A stretch of DNA of 64,000 bases from Mycoplasmatota bacterium (lineage in GTDB: Bacteria > Bacillota_I > Bacilli_A > Acholeplasmatales > Acholeplasmataceae): positions 744,001 through 808,000 of the forward strand of contig CP076021.1 of assembly GCA_018622495.1 (NCBI GenBank), given 5' to 3'. A program made the translations under genes and the position numbers. Below, one piece after another: positions 26,870 through 35,546 of this stretch. Under the pieces are notes generated by a model that worked only from the letters and a program-made list of their open reading frames with translations, ran no database searches and was not told the DNA's origin. Numbering within the stretch: position 1 is the first letter of the stretch; each line of letters starts with the position of its first letter.

Positions 26870-28267
26870 ATGCAGAATAATATTACTGAATTGAAGAGGG
26901 GCCAAATCGTAGAAGGTACCGTCGTCAAAGTAGAAGAAAACACCATTTATTTGGATGTACAATTTTTCACAGAAGGGAAAATACATCTGGATAACTATGA
27001 CAAACCAGCACCATCTACATTTATCGGTTTAATTTCCGTTGGTGATGTTGTCAAAGCGAAAGTACAAAAAATTACTGATGAACCCGCTCAAATCTTATTA
27101 TCTCGTTTACCTTTGTTGTATCACGAAAAGTTTGAGCAAGTTAAAGCACTTGTTGACTCTAAAGAAATTGTTAAAGCTAAAGTTAAATTTGTTAAAGAAA
27201 AAGGTATCATTTTAACTTATATGGGTCAAGAGGTATTTTTACCATACAGTTTATTAGATTACGATCTTGTAAATGATAAAGAAAATTTACAAGGTAAAGT
27301 ATTGGACATACAAATTATTGAGGCTACACAAAGAGGCCGCTCTAAGAGAATTGTTGCATCAAGAAAAGAAATCTTTGAAAAAGCAAGACAAGAAGCTTAT
27401 GAAAAGAGACTAGAATTGAGACAAAAAGAATTAGAAGACATCAACACTGGCGATGTATTAACTGGTAAAGTTGATAAAATTGAAAAACATGCTGCAACTA
27501 TTCGTTTTGAACATGTTGTTGGATTATTAAGAATTTCACAAGTAAGTCATCATCGTATTGAAAAAATCAATGATGAATTAGAACTTGGACAAGAAGTAGA
27601 AGTTAAAGTAATTAAAAAAGAAGGTAATCGTTTAGATTTATCAATGAAAGCTCTTCTTAAAACACCTTATGAATTATTTTATGATAATCATAAAATTGGT
27701 GATGAAGTTACAGGCAAAGTTTTCCAAAAACTTCCATTTGGTTTAATTATTGAAGTTGATAAAGATGTTCGTGGTTTATTACATAAAAATGAATTCTCAT
27801 GGAATCCGAATGATAATTTTGATGATTTCGTGAAAATTGATGATGAAGTTACTTTAGGTATCATTCAAATGGATCCTAAAAAAGAACGTATTGCTTTATC
27901 AAGAAAAGTATTAGAATCAAATCCATGGAAAGATGTTACTGTTAAACGTGGTGACGTTGTAAAAGCTAAAGTTGCAGAAGTTAATGATAAAAATATTCAA
28001 TTAGAAGTACAAGGTGTACTTGGTGAAGTGCCTATTGGTGAGTTATCAGTAAATCACATTTCTAAGATTGAAGACTATTTTGCAGTTGGTGATGAAGTTG
28101 AAGCTGTTGTTACTGATGTAAAAAGAAATCAATGGATGTTAAAACTTTCAATTAAACAAGTATTAGAAAAACAAGAACGTGAATCTTATGAAAAATATTT
28201 AGAAGATGATGACGCATCTGATAAAATTACTCTTGGAGATTTATTCGAAGACGACTTAAAAAAATAG
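26870..28267 (+). CDS. S1-domain RNA-binding protein (RpsA-like, YpfD type)
   Basis: 465 residues with four S1 repeats, seen as repeated VGDVVKAKVQKI / TGDVLTGKVDKIEKHAATIRF / IGDEVTGKVFQKLPFGLIIEV / RGDVVKAKVAEVNDKNIQLEV segments. That is shorter than six-domain E. coli S1, and the product should be called an S1-like protein rather than true ribosomal S1. The cmk-ypfD-der order is conserved in Firmicutes. It follows a strong AAGGAGA site. Confidence 0.88.
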   Translation: MQNNITELKRGQIVEGTVVKVEENTIYLDVQFFTEGKIHLDNYDKPAPSTFIGLISVGDVVKAKVQKITDEPAQILLSRLPLLYHEKFEQVKALVDSKEIVKAKVKFVKEKGIILTYMGQEVFLPYSLLDYDLVNDKENLQGKVLDIQIIEATQRGRSKRIVASRKEIFEKARQEAYEKRLELRQKELEDINTGDVLTGKVDKIEKHAATIRFEHVVGLLRISQVSHHRIEKINDELELGQEVEVKVIKKEGNRLDLSMKALLKTPYELFYDNHKIGDEVTGKVFQKLPFGLIIEVDKDVRGLLHKNEFSWNPNDNFDDFVKIDDEVTLGIIQMDPKKERIALSRKVLESNPWKDVTVKRGDVVKAKVAEVNDKNIQLEVQGVLGEVPIGELSVNHISKIEDYFAVGDEVEAVVTDVKRNQWMLKLSIKQVLEKQERESYEKYLEDDDASDKITLGDLFEDDLKK

Positions 28268-28277
28268 GTGATGAATT

Positions 28278-29594
28278 ATGCCTTATAAAGTAGCAATCGT
28301 AGGAAGACCAAATGTCGGGAAATCAACATTATTTAATCGATTAGTTGGCGAAAGATACGCCATAACTGATGATCAAGCAGGTGTTACACGTGACAGAATT
28401 TATGGACGTGCCGAATGGTTAACCAAAAACTACAGGGTTATCGATACTGGTGGCATCGACATTGGCGATGCCCCTTTTTTAAATCAAATCAAAGCACAAG
28501 CTCAAATGGCAATGGATGAAGCTGATGCCATTATTTTTGTCGTTGATGGAAAAGTGGGTTTGACAGACTCAGATTTTTATATTGCAAAAATGCTTTATAA
28601 AGCCGATAAACCTATTATACTAGCAGTAAATAAAATAGATGATGTTAATCAAATGCAAAATGTTTATGAATTTTATAGTCTTGGTTTTGGAGATCCTATT
28701 GGGATATCTTCTTATCATGGTTTAGGTACCGGAGACTTATCTGATCGTATTATTGAACATTTAACAGAAGATGAAATTGTTTATGATGAGAGTGTTCTTC
28801 GTTTTTGTGTTGTTGGTCGACCAAATGTTGGTAAATCATCATTAACAAATGCGATTTTAGGTGAAGAACGTGTCATTGTAAGTGAAATTAGTGGAACAAC
28901 AAGAGATGCTATTGATACTCCGTTTACTAAAGATAAAAAAGACTATGTTGTTATTGATACAGCAGGGATTAAAAAACGTGGACGCATTTATGAAAATGCG
29001 GATAAATATAGTGTTATTAGAGCCATTGCTGGTTTAGAACGCAGTGATGTCGCATTATTAGTTATTGATGGTGAAGAAGGCGTTATTGAACAAGATAAAC
29101 ACGTTGCTGGTTATATTGTCGATGCACATAAAGCTGTCGTTATTGTCGTTAATAAATGGGATGCTATTGAAAAAAATGATAAAACTATGCATAAAATGGA
29201 GAAAAAAATTAAAGAAGAATTTAAATTTTTAGATTATGCAGATATTATTTTTACATCAGCAAAAGATAAATCTCGTATTCATACTATTTTTCCTGCATTA
29301 AATGAAGCATATGAAAATTATCAAAAAGAAGTACCAACAAGAATTTTAAATGAATTATTAAGAGATACAGTGATGATGAATCCACCTTCAATTTTTAATA
29401 GAGGTAAAGCATCATTTCACTATATGACGCAAGTTGCTATTAAGCCACCTACGTTTTTAGTATTTGTCAATAATCCTGACTATATACATTTTTCTTATCA
29501 AAGATATTTACAAAATCAATTTAGAGCATCGATAGATTTCAAAGGAACTCCAATTAGATTTGTTTTCATAAAGAAGGACAGCAATGAAATTTAG
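28278..29594 (+). CDS. der: Ribosome-assembly GTPase Der (EngA)
   Basis: 438 residues with the unique double G-domain: GRPNVGKSTLFNRL/DTGGID/NKID in the first half, GRPNVGKSSLTNAIL/DTAGIKKRG/NKWD in the second, and a C-terminal KH-like domain (KPPTFLVFVNNPDYIHFSYQ). It is essential for 50S subunit maturation. The stop overlaps gpsA by 11 bases. Confidence 0.96.
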   Translation: MPYKVAIVGRPNVGKSTLFNRLVGERYAITDDQAGVTRDRIYGRAEWLTKNYRVIDTGGIDIGDAPFLNQIKAQAQMAMDEADAIIFVVDGKVGLTDSDFYIAKMLYKADKPIILAVNKIDDVNQMQNVYEFYSLGFGDPIGISSYHGLGTGDLSDRIIEHLTEDEIVYDESVLRFCVVGRPNVGKSSLTNAILGEERVIVSEISGTTRDAIDTPFTKDKKDYVVIDTAGIKKRGRIYENADKYSVIRAIAGLERSDVALLVIDGEEGVIEQDKHVAGYIVDAHKAVVIVVNKWDAIEKNDKTMHKMEKKIKEEFKFLDYADIIFTSAKDKSRIHTIFPALNEAYENYQKEVPTRILNELLRDTVMMNPPSIFNRGKASFHYMTQVAIKPPTFLVFVNNPDYIHFSYQRYLQNQFRASIDFKGTPIRFVFIKKDSNEI

Positions 29595-30579
29595 TATTAT
29601 TGGTGGTGGTGCATGGGGCACAACACTTGGACAACTCTTAACAGACAATGGTCATGAAGTATTAATTTATGATATTAAAGATATGCATGTTGAAAAAATC
29701 AATCATCATTTGCATCCATTCTTTGATACAACACTACCGCAATCCATGAGAGCCACATCAGATTTTAAAGAAGTGATAGATTTTTCATCTACATATTTAT
29801 TAAGTGTACCAACAAAAGTTGTTAGAGATGTATTAAAAAAGATGAATACATATTTAAGTCAACCAAGCACATTCATTAATGTGTCTAAAGGGATTGAACC
29901 ACTAACATCAAAACGTGTGAGTGAAATTGTTAATGAAGAGATTAATCCAAAATATTTTAAAGGATTTGTTGTCTTAACAGGGCCATCTCATGCCGAAGAA
30001 GTCATACTTAGAAAATTAACTTTACTCGTCACTGCAAGTGATGATCAACAATTAGCATCAGATATGCAACACATATTCTCAAATGACGCATATTTGCGCG
30101 TTTATACGTCTAATGATCTTACTGGATGTGAAGTTGGTGGTGCAGTTAAAAATGCAATTGCTGTGATTTCAGGCGCTTGTACAGGCTTAGGATTAGGTGA
30201 GAATGCACGTGCAGCAGTGATTACAAGAGGTATTGTTGAAATTGTAAGAATTGTTGAAGTTATGGGCGGAAAAAAAGAAACAGCATTTGGTCTTACAGGT
30301 GTAGGTGATTTAATTGTTACAGCTTCATCTGAAAATTCTAGAAACTTTAGTGCAGGTAAGAAACTTGGACAAGGATTTTCTATCGATCAAATCTATAAAG
30401 AACAAAAACAAACCATTGAAGGTATTCGAACAATTGAAGCAATGCATGACCTTGCATTTAAGCACAAAATAGAATTACCAATGATAGAAATAGCATATAA
30501 AATCATCCATAATCAAGTATCAATGGAAGATGCAGTAACTCAATTATTATCAAGAGACCTCAAGTCAGAAGACTTCTAA
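29584..30579 (+). CDS. gpsA: Glycerol-3-phosphate dehydrogenase [NAD(P)+]
   Basis: 331 residues. The nucleotide-binding motif GGGAWGTTLGQLL starts the protein; KGIEP, GPSHAEEV, GCEVGGAVKNAIAVISG (catalytic lysine) and GVGDLIVTASSENSRNF follow. It reduces dihydroxyacetone phosphate to glycerol 3-phosphate, the backbone for phospholipids and for the pgsA substrate. It is embedded in der with its site AAGAAGGAC inside the der end. Confidence 0.95.
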   Translation: MKFSIIGGGAWGTTLGQLLTDNGHEVLIYDIKDMHVEKINHHLHPFFDTTLPQSMRATSDFKEVIDFSSTYLLSVPTKVVRDVLKKMNTYLSQPSTFINVSKGIEPLTSKRVSEIVNEEINPKYFKGFVVLTGPSHAEEVILRKLTLLVTASDDQQLASDMQHIFSNDAYLRVYTSNDLTGCEVGGAVKNAIAVISGACTGLGLGENARAAVITRGIVEIVRIVEVMGGKKETAFGLTGVGDLIVTASSENSRNFSAGKKLGQGFSIDQIYKEQKQTIEGIRTIEAMHDLAFKHKIELPMIEIAYKIIHNQVSMEDAVTQLLSRDLKSEDF

Positions 30580-30678
30580 ATATACATTTTGTCTTACTAA
30601 AGCGGTTAAAAAGTAAATAATAGTTGCTTTATATGTAAAAAATTGATAAAATATAATTACTTTAAAGGAGGTAATGTT

Positions 30679-30954
30679 ATGAACAAGACTGAACTTATTG
30701 CAGTTGTTGCTAACAGAGCAGGAGTTACACAAAAAAATGCTGAATTAGTACTTAGTGCTTTTACAGACACAATTGCGGAAACACTTGGCAGACGCGGCGA
30801 AAAAGTCGTTGTCACTGGATTTGGTACTTTCGAAGTACGTCACAGAGTGGCAAGATCTGGTAAAAACCCTCGTACTGGAGAAGTTATTACAGTACCGGCA
30901 CAAAACACACCAGCTTTCAAGGCAGGGAAATTACTTAAAGATGCAGTAAAATGA
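30679..30954 (+). CDS. hup: DNA-binding protein HU
   Basis: 91 residues starting MNKTELIAVVANRAGVTQKNAE, with the DNA-arm sequence RHRVARSGKNPRTGEVITVPA. ATG at 30679 follows AAAGGAGGT; an upstream in-frame codon at 30643 would read through the site. TATAAT at 30652-30657 is a likely -10. HU compacts DNA and supports replication and repair. A terminator follows at once. Confidence 0.95.
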   Translation: MNKTELIAVVANRAGVTQKNAELVLSAFTDTIAETLGRRGEKVVVTGFGTFEVRHRVARSGKNPRTGEVITVPAQNTPAFKAGKLLKDAVK

Positions 30955-30960
30955 TATGAT

Positions 30961-30996
30961 AAAAATTGTCTATGTTAACGATAGACAATTTTTTTT
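30961..30996 (+). terminator. Terminator after hup
   Basis: AATTGTCTAT / ATAGACAATT arms with loop GTTAACG and eight T. Confidence 0.85.
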
Positions 30997-31046
30997 GCAT
31001 ATTTTTCAGTAAAATCAGTTAAAATAAAGATAAGGGTGGTGTATTT

Positions 31047-32003
31047 ATGGAAAATGTTTTTATTGAAGCTGCGTCAAATCATTTAAATGAAGTCAAACAA
31101 TATATGACACATTTAGAAATGACTGATGAAAATCATAAGAGTCTATTACATTATGCTGTTGCAGGTAGTGCAAATGATGTCATTCGCTATTTATTAGACT
31201 TAAACATTTCTGTTAACATGGTCGATCAATATGGTGAAACACCATTATTTGATTGTGCAAGAAAAGCGAAAATTAATATCGCAAAATTACTAATTTCAAA
31301 ATATGCTCAAGTCAACATAGAAAACAGAAGACAAGAATCACCCATTCATCTTGCAAGCTTTAAAGGTAATTTAGATATGATTAAGTTACTTGTAGAATCA
31401 GGTGCATTTCTTAATAAAGAAACACAAGATGGATTACTTCCTATTCATTATGCTATTGCAGGTGGTCAAACACATGCTATTGAATACTTACTTAAAATCA
31501 GTCATCAATCGTATCATTTAAAAGATAGTCATGGTCAATCATTATTACATCATGCAACCAAGACATCAAATATTGAGATGATTAAAAAATTATTAGAATC
31601 TGGGCTTGATGTTAATGTCTTAAATGATGTATTTGAAACACCGATATTTAATGCAGTAAGATTTTCTACATTAGAAAGTGTTAAATTACTATTAAGTTAT
31701 GATGCATTACTAGATGTTAAAAATAGAAGATTTGAAACACCGCTTGATATTGCAAAAATATTTAATAAATATGATATGATAGATTTTCTAAGTGAGTATC
31801 TAGAAACTCCAACGTATCAAAATCTAGTTAAAAATCAACTTTTAACAATTGCTGTTTTAAATAGAGATCATATTTATTTAAGAAAACTTGTTGAACAACA
31901 ACACCGATTAAAAAAAGATAGATATAATAAAACTGCATTAGATTATGCAAAAACATATAGATTGAATTTGTGTGTTAACATTTTAAGAGATTTAGAAGTA
32001 TAA
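31047..32003 (+). CDS. Ankyrin-repeat protein
   Basis: 318 residues, almost wholly ankyrin repeats: about seven units with the TPL-family pattern, for example HKSLLHYAVAGSANDVIRYL, GETPLFDCARKAKINIAKLL, ESPIHLASFKGNLDMIKLL and GQSLLHHATKTSNIEMIKKL. There is no signal peptide or membrane helix, so a cytoplasmic protein-binding scaffold is likely. The partner is unknown. It stands alone between two terminators. Confidence 0.85.
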   Translation: MENVFIEAASNHLNEVKQYMTHLEMTDENHKSLLHYAVAGSANDVIRYLLDLNISVNMVDQYGETPLFDCARKAKINIAKLLISKYAQVNIENRRQESPIHLASFKGNLDMIKLLVESGAFLNKETQDGLLPIHYAIAGGQTHAIEYLLKISHQSYHLKDSHGQSLLHHATKTSNIEMIKKLLESGLDVNVLNDVFETPIFNAVRFSTLESVKLLLSYDALLDVKNRRFETPLDIAKIFNKYDMIDFLSEYLETPTYQNLVKNQLLTIAVLNRDHIYLRKLVEQQHRLKKDRYNKTALDYAKTYRLNLCVNILRDLEV

Positions 32004-32045
32004 AAAAAAGAACTTATAAATAGATTTCATTTATAAGTTCTTTTG
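32003..32045. terminator. Bidirectional terminator
   Basis: Long stem AAGAACTTATAAAT / ATTTATAAGTTCTT with an A-run before and T-run after. It serves both the ankyrin gene and the converging protease gene. Confidence 0.8.
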
Positions 32046-32049
32046 TTAT

Positions 32050-33540
32050 TTAAATAAATAATATAGCGACAATGCTTATTAAGTTGGAAATCATATGTAC
32101 TGCGATTGGGTAGAAAATATTTTTCTTTGTTCTTATATAAATAAGACCAAAAACAAATCCCATAATAATATAACTTACACCATTAATTAAAGCATCAACT
32201 AAAGATGCTTCACTTAGCAAGTGAATAGCACCAAAAACAAATGATGATACAACAAGTGCTATATAAGGTTTTTTAATAAGCCCGAATATAGCTTTTCTAA
32301 ATACTAATTCTTCAACAATAGGACCTAAAACAACTGCACTTAAAACCATAAATATAGCACCATTAGAGTTTAATGTTTGTTCTATAGTGAGTTGATTGAT
32401 AGATACTTCAACAGGCTGATCAAAGAGAAATGATAAACCGCTTGCGAAAGTTGCTGAGATTAAATTTGCAAATATTAAGAATACGTAACCTGTGACAATC
32501 GTTGCAAGTATTTTAGATTTAGATTCAACTTTTAATTCACCAAAGTCATATGATAAGCTAGGTTTTAATAAGATAATTAATACAGGGAATATTAATAAAT
32601 ATATGAGGAAATTAATTAATCCACTAATAAAACCAGTAAAATCCCATCCGAAACTATTTAAGTAATAAGCGGGCATATCTAAAAGTTCACCAGTTGATAT
32701 AGTGAGTTGATCGGTATAAGTATAAATATTTATTTCGTCACCATTTTGAAATAAGAGTGTTTCACCAGTAAATATTTGATATAAAGCTAAATATCCCATA
32801 TTGGATACTTCAGTATTATCACGATGATAAATCACATAATATGTTTCATTATAATCAGTGACACTGATTTCATTTGCATATGATGCATAGTAATTGTCAT
32901 ATAGATTTTTATCAATCAGTGCAATACCATCGGTATCTTCGATAATAGCATCTAAAATGAGTCGTTCATATGAAACGAGATCAATAGAAGGTGCAAGTAT
33001 ATCTGATAAAATCGTTGCATCATCGTAAATATGAATAGTTACTTTTTCCATATCTGAAGTTGACCAATAAGCTAGACTTCCACTAATGATATCAAATACT
33101 ACGTCATCACCAACGACTATATATGCACTTTGATCAGTAGTATAATCATTAATAATATAATTATTATTAATATTGTACAACATCGTATATGATCCATAAA
33201 CACCTACTTCATTAACATAACCATCATATTGTGATGCTAAATCTTCATTATAGGTTTCAGTTTCAATCAGTGCTAAGCCATAAGTGTCGTTAATTAAATC
33301 ACTTAAGACAACTTCATCTTTTGTATAATAATGAATATTATCTTCATCAGAAATAAATAATATTTGTATGATTGATGCAACAATAAACATAATCAAAATA
33401 TAATAAAGAATTGAAAAACCATATCTACTTTTGTTTTGTTCAGGTTCTTCAACAACTTTTTTAATTTTTAATTCTTCTGCAAATAAATCTTCAAATTTTA
33501 AAATATTTCCTTCATTACTGTTTTTGTTTTCTTCATTCAT
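32050..33540 (-). CDS. CPBP-family intramembrane protease with duplicated outer domain
   Basis: 496 residues. The C-terminal third is an ABI/CAAX protease domain with E410-E411 (VEELVFRKAIF), H440 (FGAIHLL) and H482/N486 (AVHMISNLI), all catalytic motifs present. The N-terminus has an acidic cytoplasmic tail and one membrane helix (about 45-65). It is followed by about 220 extracytoplasmic residues containing two related units: LSDLINDTYGLALIETETY... and LDAIIEDTDGIALIDKNLY..., each ending in a -VTIHIYDD / -INIYTYTD strand. I do not know this combination. CPBP proteases process prenylated or membrane peptides, or act as scaffolds. Confidence 0.8.
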   Translation of the reverse strand: MNEENKNSNEGNILKFEDLFAEELKIKKVVEEPEQNKSRYGFSILYYILIMFIVASIIQILFISDEDNIHYYTKDEVVLSDLINDTYGLALIETETYNEDLASQYDGYVNEVGVYGSYTMLYNINNNYIINDYTTDQSAYIVVGDDVVFDIISGSLAYWSTSDMEKVTIHIYDDATILSDILAPSIDLVSYERLILDAIIEDTDGIALIDKNLYDNYYASYANEISVTDYNETYYVIYHRDNTEVSNMGYLALYQIFTGETLLFQNGDEINIYTYTDQLTISTGELLDMPAYYLNSFGWDFTGFISGLINFLIYLLIFPVLIILLKPSLSYDFGELKVESKSKILATIVTGYVFLIFANLISATFASGLSFLFDQPVEVSINQLTIEQTLNSNGAIFMVLSAVVLGPIVEELVFRKAIFGLIKKPYIALVVSSFVFGAIHLLSEASLVDALINGVSYIIMGFVFGLIYIRTKKNIFYPIAVHMISNLISIVAILFI

Positions 33541-33645
33541 ATGTAATCACCCTGCTTTATTATAACTTATCAATGGTTTAAATGGTAGGTTTCTCATAAA
33601 ATATGTGATAAAATGTTTTTATAATCTATGAGGGTGAATAATTAA

Positions 33646-34233
33646 ATGAAACTATTAATTGCAAGTCAAAATAAGCATAAAATTGAAGAGATAAAGCAAA
33701 TATTTAATTTAACAAATGTTGAATTATTAAATCTTGAACAATTTAATGATCAAGATGATGTTGTAGAAGATGGTCAAACATTTTTAGATAATGCAATTTT
33801 AAAAGCAAAATATTTTGCTAAAAAGTATCATATACCAACACTTTCAGATGATTCAGGGCTAGTTGTTGAGGCTTTATATGGTATGCCAGGTATTCATTCA
33901 AAAAGATATAGTGGTGGCAATGATAAAGATAACTATATAAAGTTATTAGATGAAATGAAACATATTAAACAAAGGCAAGCTTATTTTATTACTGTTATCG
34001 CAATTTATTTTCCTAATGGTCATATATTTCATTTTGAAGGTCGTGTAAATGGTGAAATCGCAATGACACCTAAAGGTGAAAATGGATTTGGTTATGATCC
34101 TATCTTTTATATCCCTTCGCTTGGTAAGCATATGGCGTAATTAGATGCATCCATTAAAAATCAAATCTCGCATCGAGCACAAGCATTAATTAAAGTTAAG
34201 GAGCATATGAATGAAATTATTAATTACAAGTGA
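33646..34233 (+). pseudogene. rdgB: XTP/dITP pyrophosphatase RdgB with in-frame stop near the C-terminus
   Basis: The first 164 residues match RdgB/Ham1: LIASQNKHKIEEIKQIF, SDDSGLVVEALYGMPGIHSKRY and GENGFGYDPIFYIPSLGKHMA. A TAA at 34138 then interrupts the frame, which continues without shift LDASIKNQISHRAQALIKV and ends at 34233. The missing part (normally TMAEL...K..ISHRA..AL) contains the conserved SHR substrate-binding motif, so the truncated protein is probably inactive. The enzyme removes ITP, dITP and XTP from the nucleotide pool. The rdgB-phosphodiesterase order is as in Bacillus ysnA-ysnB. Confidence 0.85.
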
Positions 34234-34651
34234 CGTTCATGGTGCAGAAGACAGATTAGCTAAAGTGATAAAAAGACATCAAGATGTAGATTATCATTTA
34301 AATGCAGGAGATATGTGTTTAGATCAACATACGTATGCTAAACATTTATTAATTACGGTTAAAGGTAATAATGATTTTAGTAGCATTGAACCATATCATC
34401 GTATTTTAGAGTTAAAAGACTTAAAAGTATATTTAACACATGGACATATAGAACATGTAAAATATGGACTAGAATCACTTAAAAATCAAGCAAAAAATGT
34501 AGATGCCAAACTTATTGTGTTTGGGCATACTCACAAAAGATATTTAGAAACTGACGAAGATATTACAATATTGAATCCAGGAGCGTTAGGTGATTTTCAT
34601 AAAAGCTATGCAATTTATGAAAATGGTCAAGTCACCTTTTATGAACTATGA
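34211..34651 (+). CDS. YfcE/MJ0936-type metallophosphodiesterase (YsnB-like)
   Basis: 146 residues. Metal-binding motifs of the calcineurin-like fold are present: SDVHGAEDRL, NAGDMCLD, KGNNDF, LTHGH and FGHTHKR, and the product ends with the family's NPGALGDFHKSYAI. Members hydrolyse phosphodiesters in vitro; the cellular substrate is unknown. It overlaps the original end of rdgB and the start of the next gene (ATGA). Confidence 0.88.
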   Translation: MKLLITSDVHGAEDRLAKVIKRHQDVDYHLNAGDMCLDQHTYAKHLLITVKGNNDFSSIEPYHRILELKDLKVYLTHGHIEHVKYGLESLKNQAKNVDAKLIVFGHTHKRYLETDEDITILNPGALGDFHKSYAIYENGQVTFYEL

Positions 34652-35523
34652 AAAATCAAACAGAACAATTAATTAAAGAAAGAGCTGCAAAAGCTTTTAA
34701 TACAACACCAGAAGAGATTAAAATTGTTAATCGTCTCATGGGTGGTATGAGTCATTTAACTTACCATATAGAATTCAATTGCGTTGGATATACATATAGA
34801 GTTATTGGTAAAGATGGCAACTTATTTGTAGATAGAAAAATTGAGTTAGATAATTTAAATCGCATTAAACCACTAGGGCTAAATAATGAAACAGTATACT
34901 TTGATGTGGAGTCTGGTGATAAAGCTGCTAAATTTGTTGAAGGTGATGTATTAACTACACTAGATTTTAAACAGCATTTAGATGATGTTGTTAAAATGTT
35001 AAAAACATTACATGAATCTTCAATTAAACCTGCAAGCGATTATGGTTTAATCGATCGATTAAATCTATATGAATCATTTACAAATGAAAATGATCCTTTA
35101 TATGATCAATTGAAAAAAATATGGATTGATAAATATTTAAATGAACGTGCAAATAAACCTAAAGTATTTTGTCATAATGATGCGCAGAGATCAAATATGG
35201 TTATTGGTAAAGAAAAATTATATTTACTTGATTGGGAATATGCAGGATATAATGAATTTTATTATGATATTGCTAGTTTTGGTAATGTCGCATTTGAAGA
35301 TGCACTTTTATTGTTAAATGCATATTTAGGTAGAGATGCAACCAAAGAAGAACAAGATCTTGTTAGATTTTATCGTATGTTTCAGGCACTTCAATGGCAT
35401 CAAGTTGCAACACGCAAAGATATGGTAGGTTTATCTGAAGTTGTTGGCTTTGATTTTAAAATGCTTGCAAAAAAATACTTAAATCTAGCTCAAACCTTAT
35501 ATAATGAAATAGACAAAGCATAA
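34648..35523 (+). CDS. Choline/ethanolamine kinase-family phosphotransferase (LicA-like)
   Basis: 291 residues of the APH/ChoK fold: HLTYHIEFNCVGYTYRV N-lobe, Brenner motif VFCHNDAQRSNMVIG and metal motif LLDWEYAGYNEFYYDIASFGN. Such bacterial enzymes phosphorylate choline, or act on other small alcohols, before attachment to surface lipids. No licB/C genes are adjacent, so the substrate remains open. It overlaps the phosphodiesterase gene. Confidence 0.8.
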   Translation: MKNQTEQLIKERAAKAFNTTPEEIKIVNRLMGGMSHLTYHIEFNCVGYTYRVIGKDGNLFVDRKIELDNLNRIKPLGLNNETVYFDVESGDKAAKFVEGDVLTTLDFKQHLDDVVKMLKTLHESSIKPASDYGLIDRLNLYESFTNENDPLYDQLKKIWIDKYLNERANKPKVFCHNDAQRSNMVIGKEKLYLLDWEYAGYNEFYYDIASFGNVAFEDALLLLNAYLGRDATKEEQDLVRFYRMFQALQWHQVATRKDMVGLSEVVGFDFKMLAKKYLNLAQTLYNEIDKA

Positions 35524-35546
35524 TTAATTTGATTGGGGTGTTAAAA

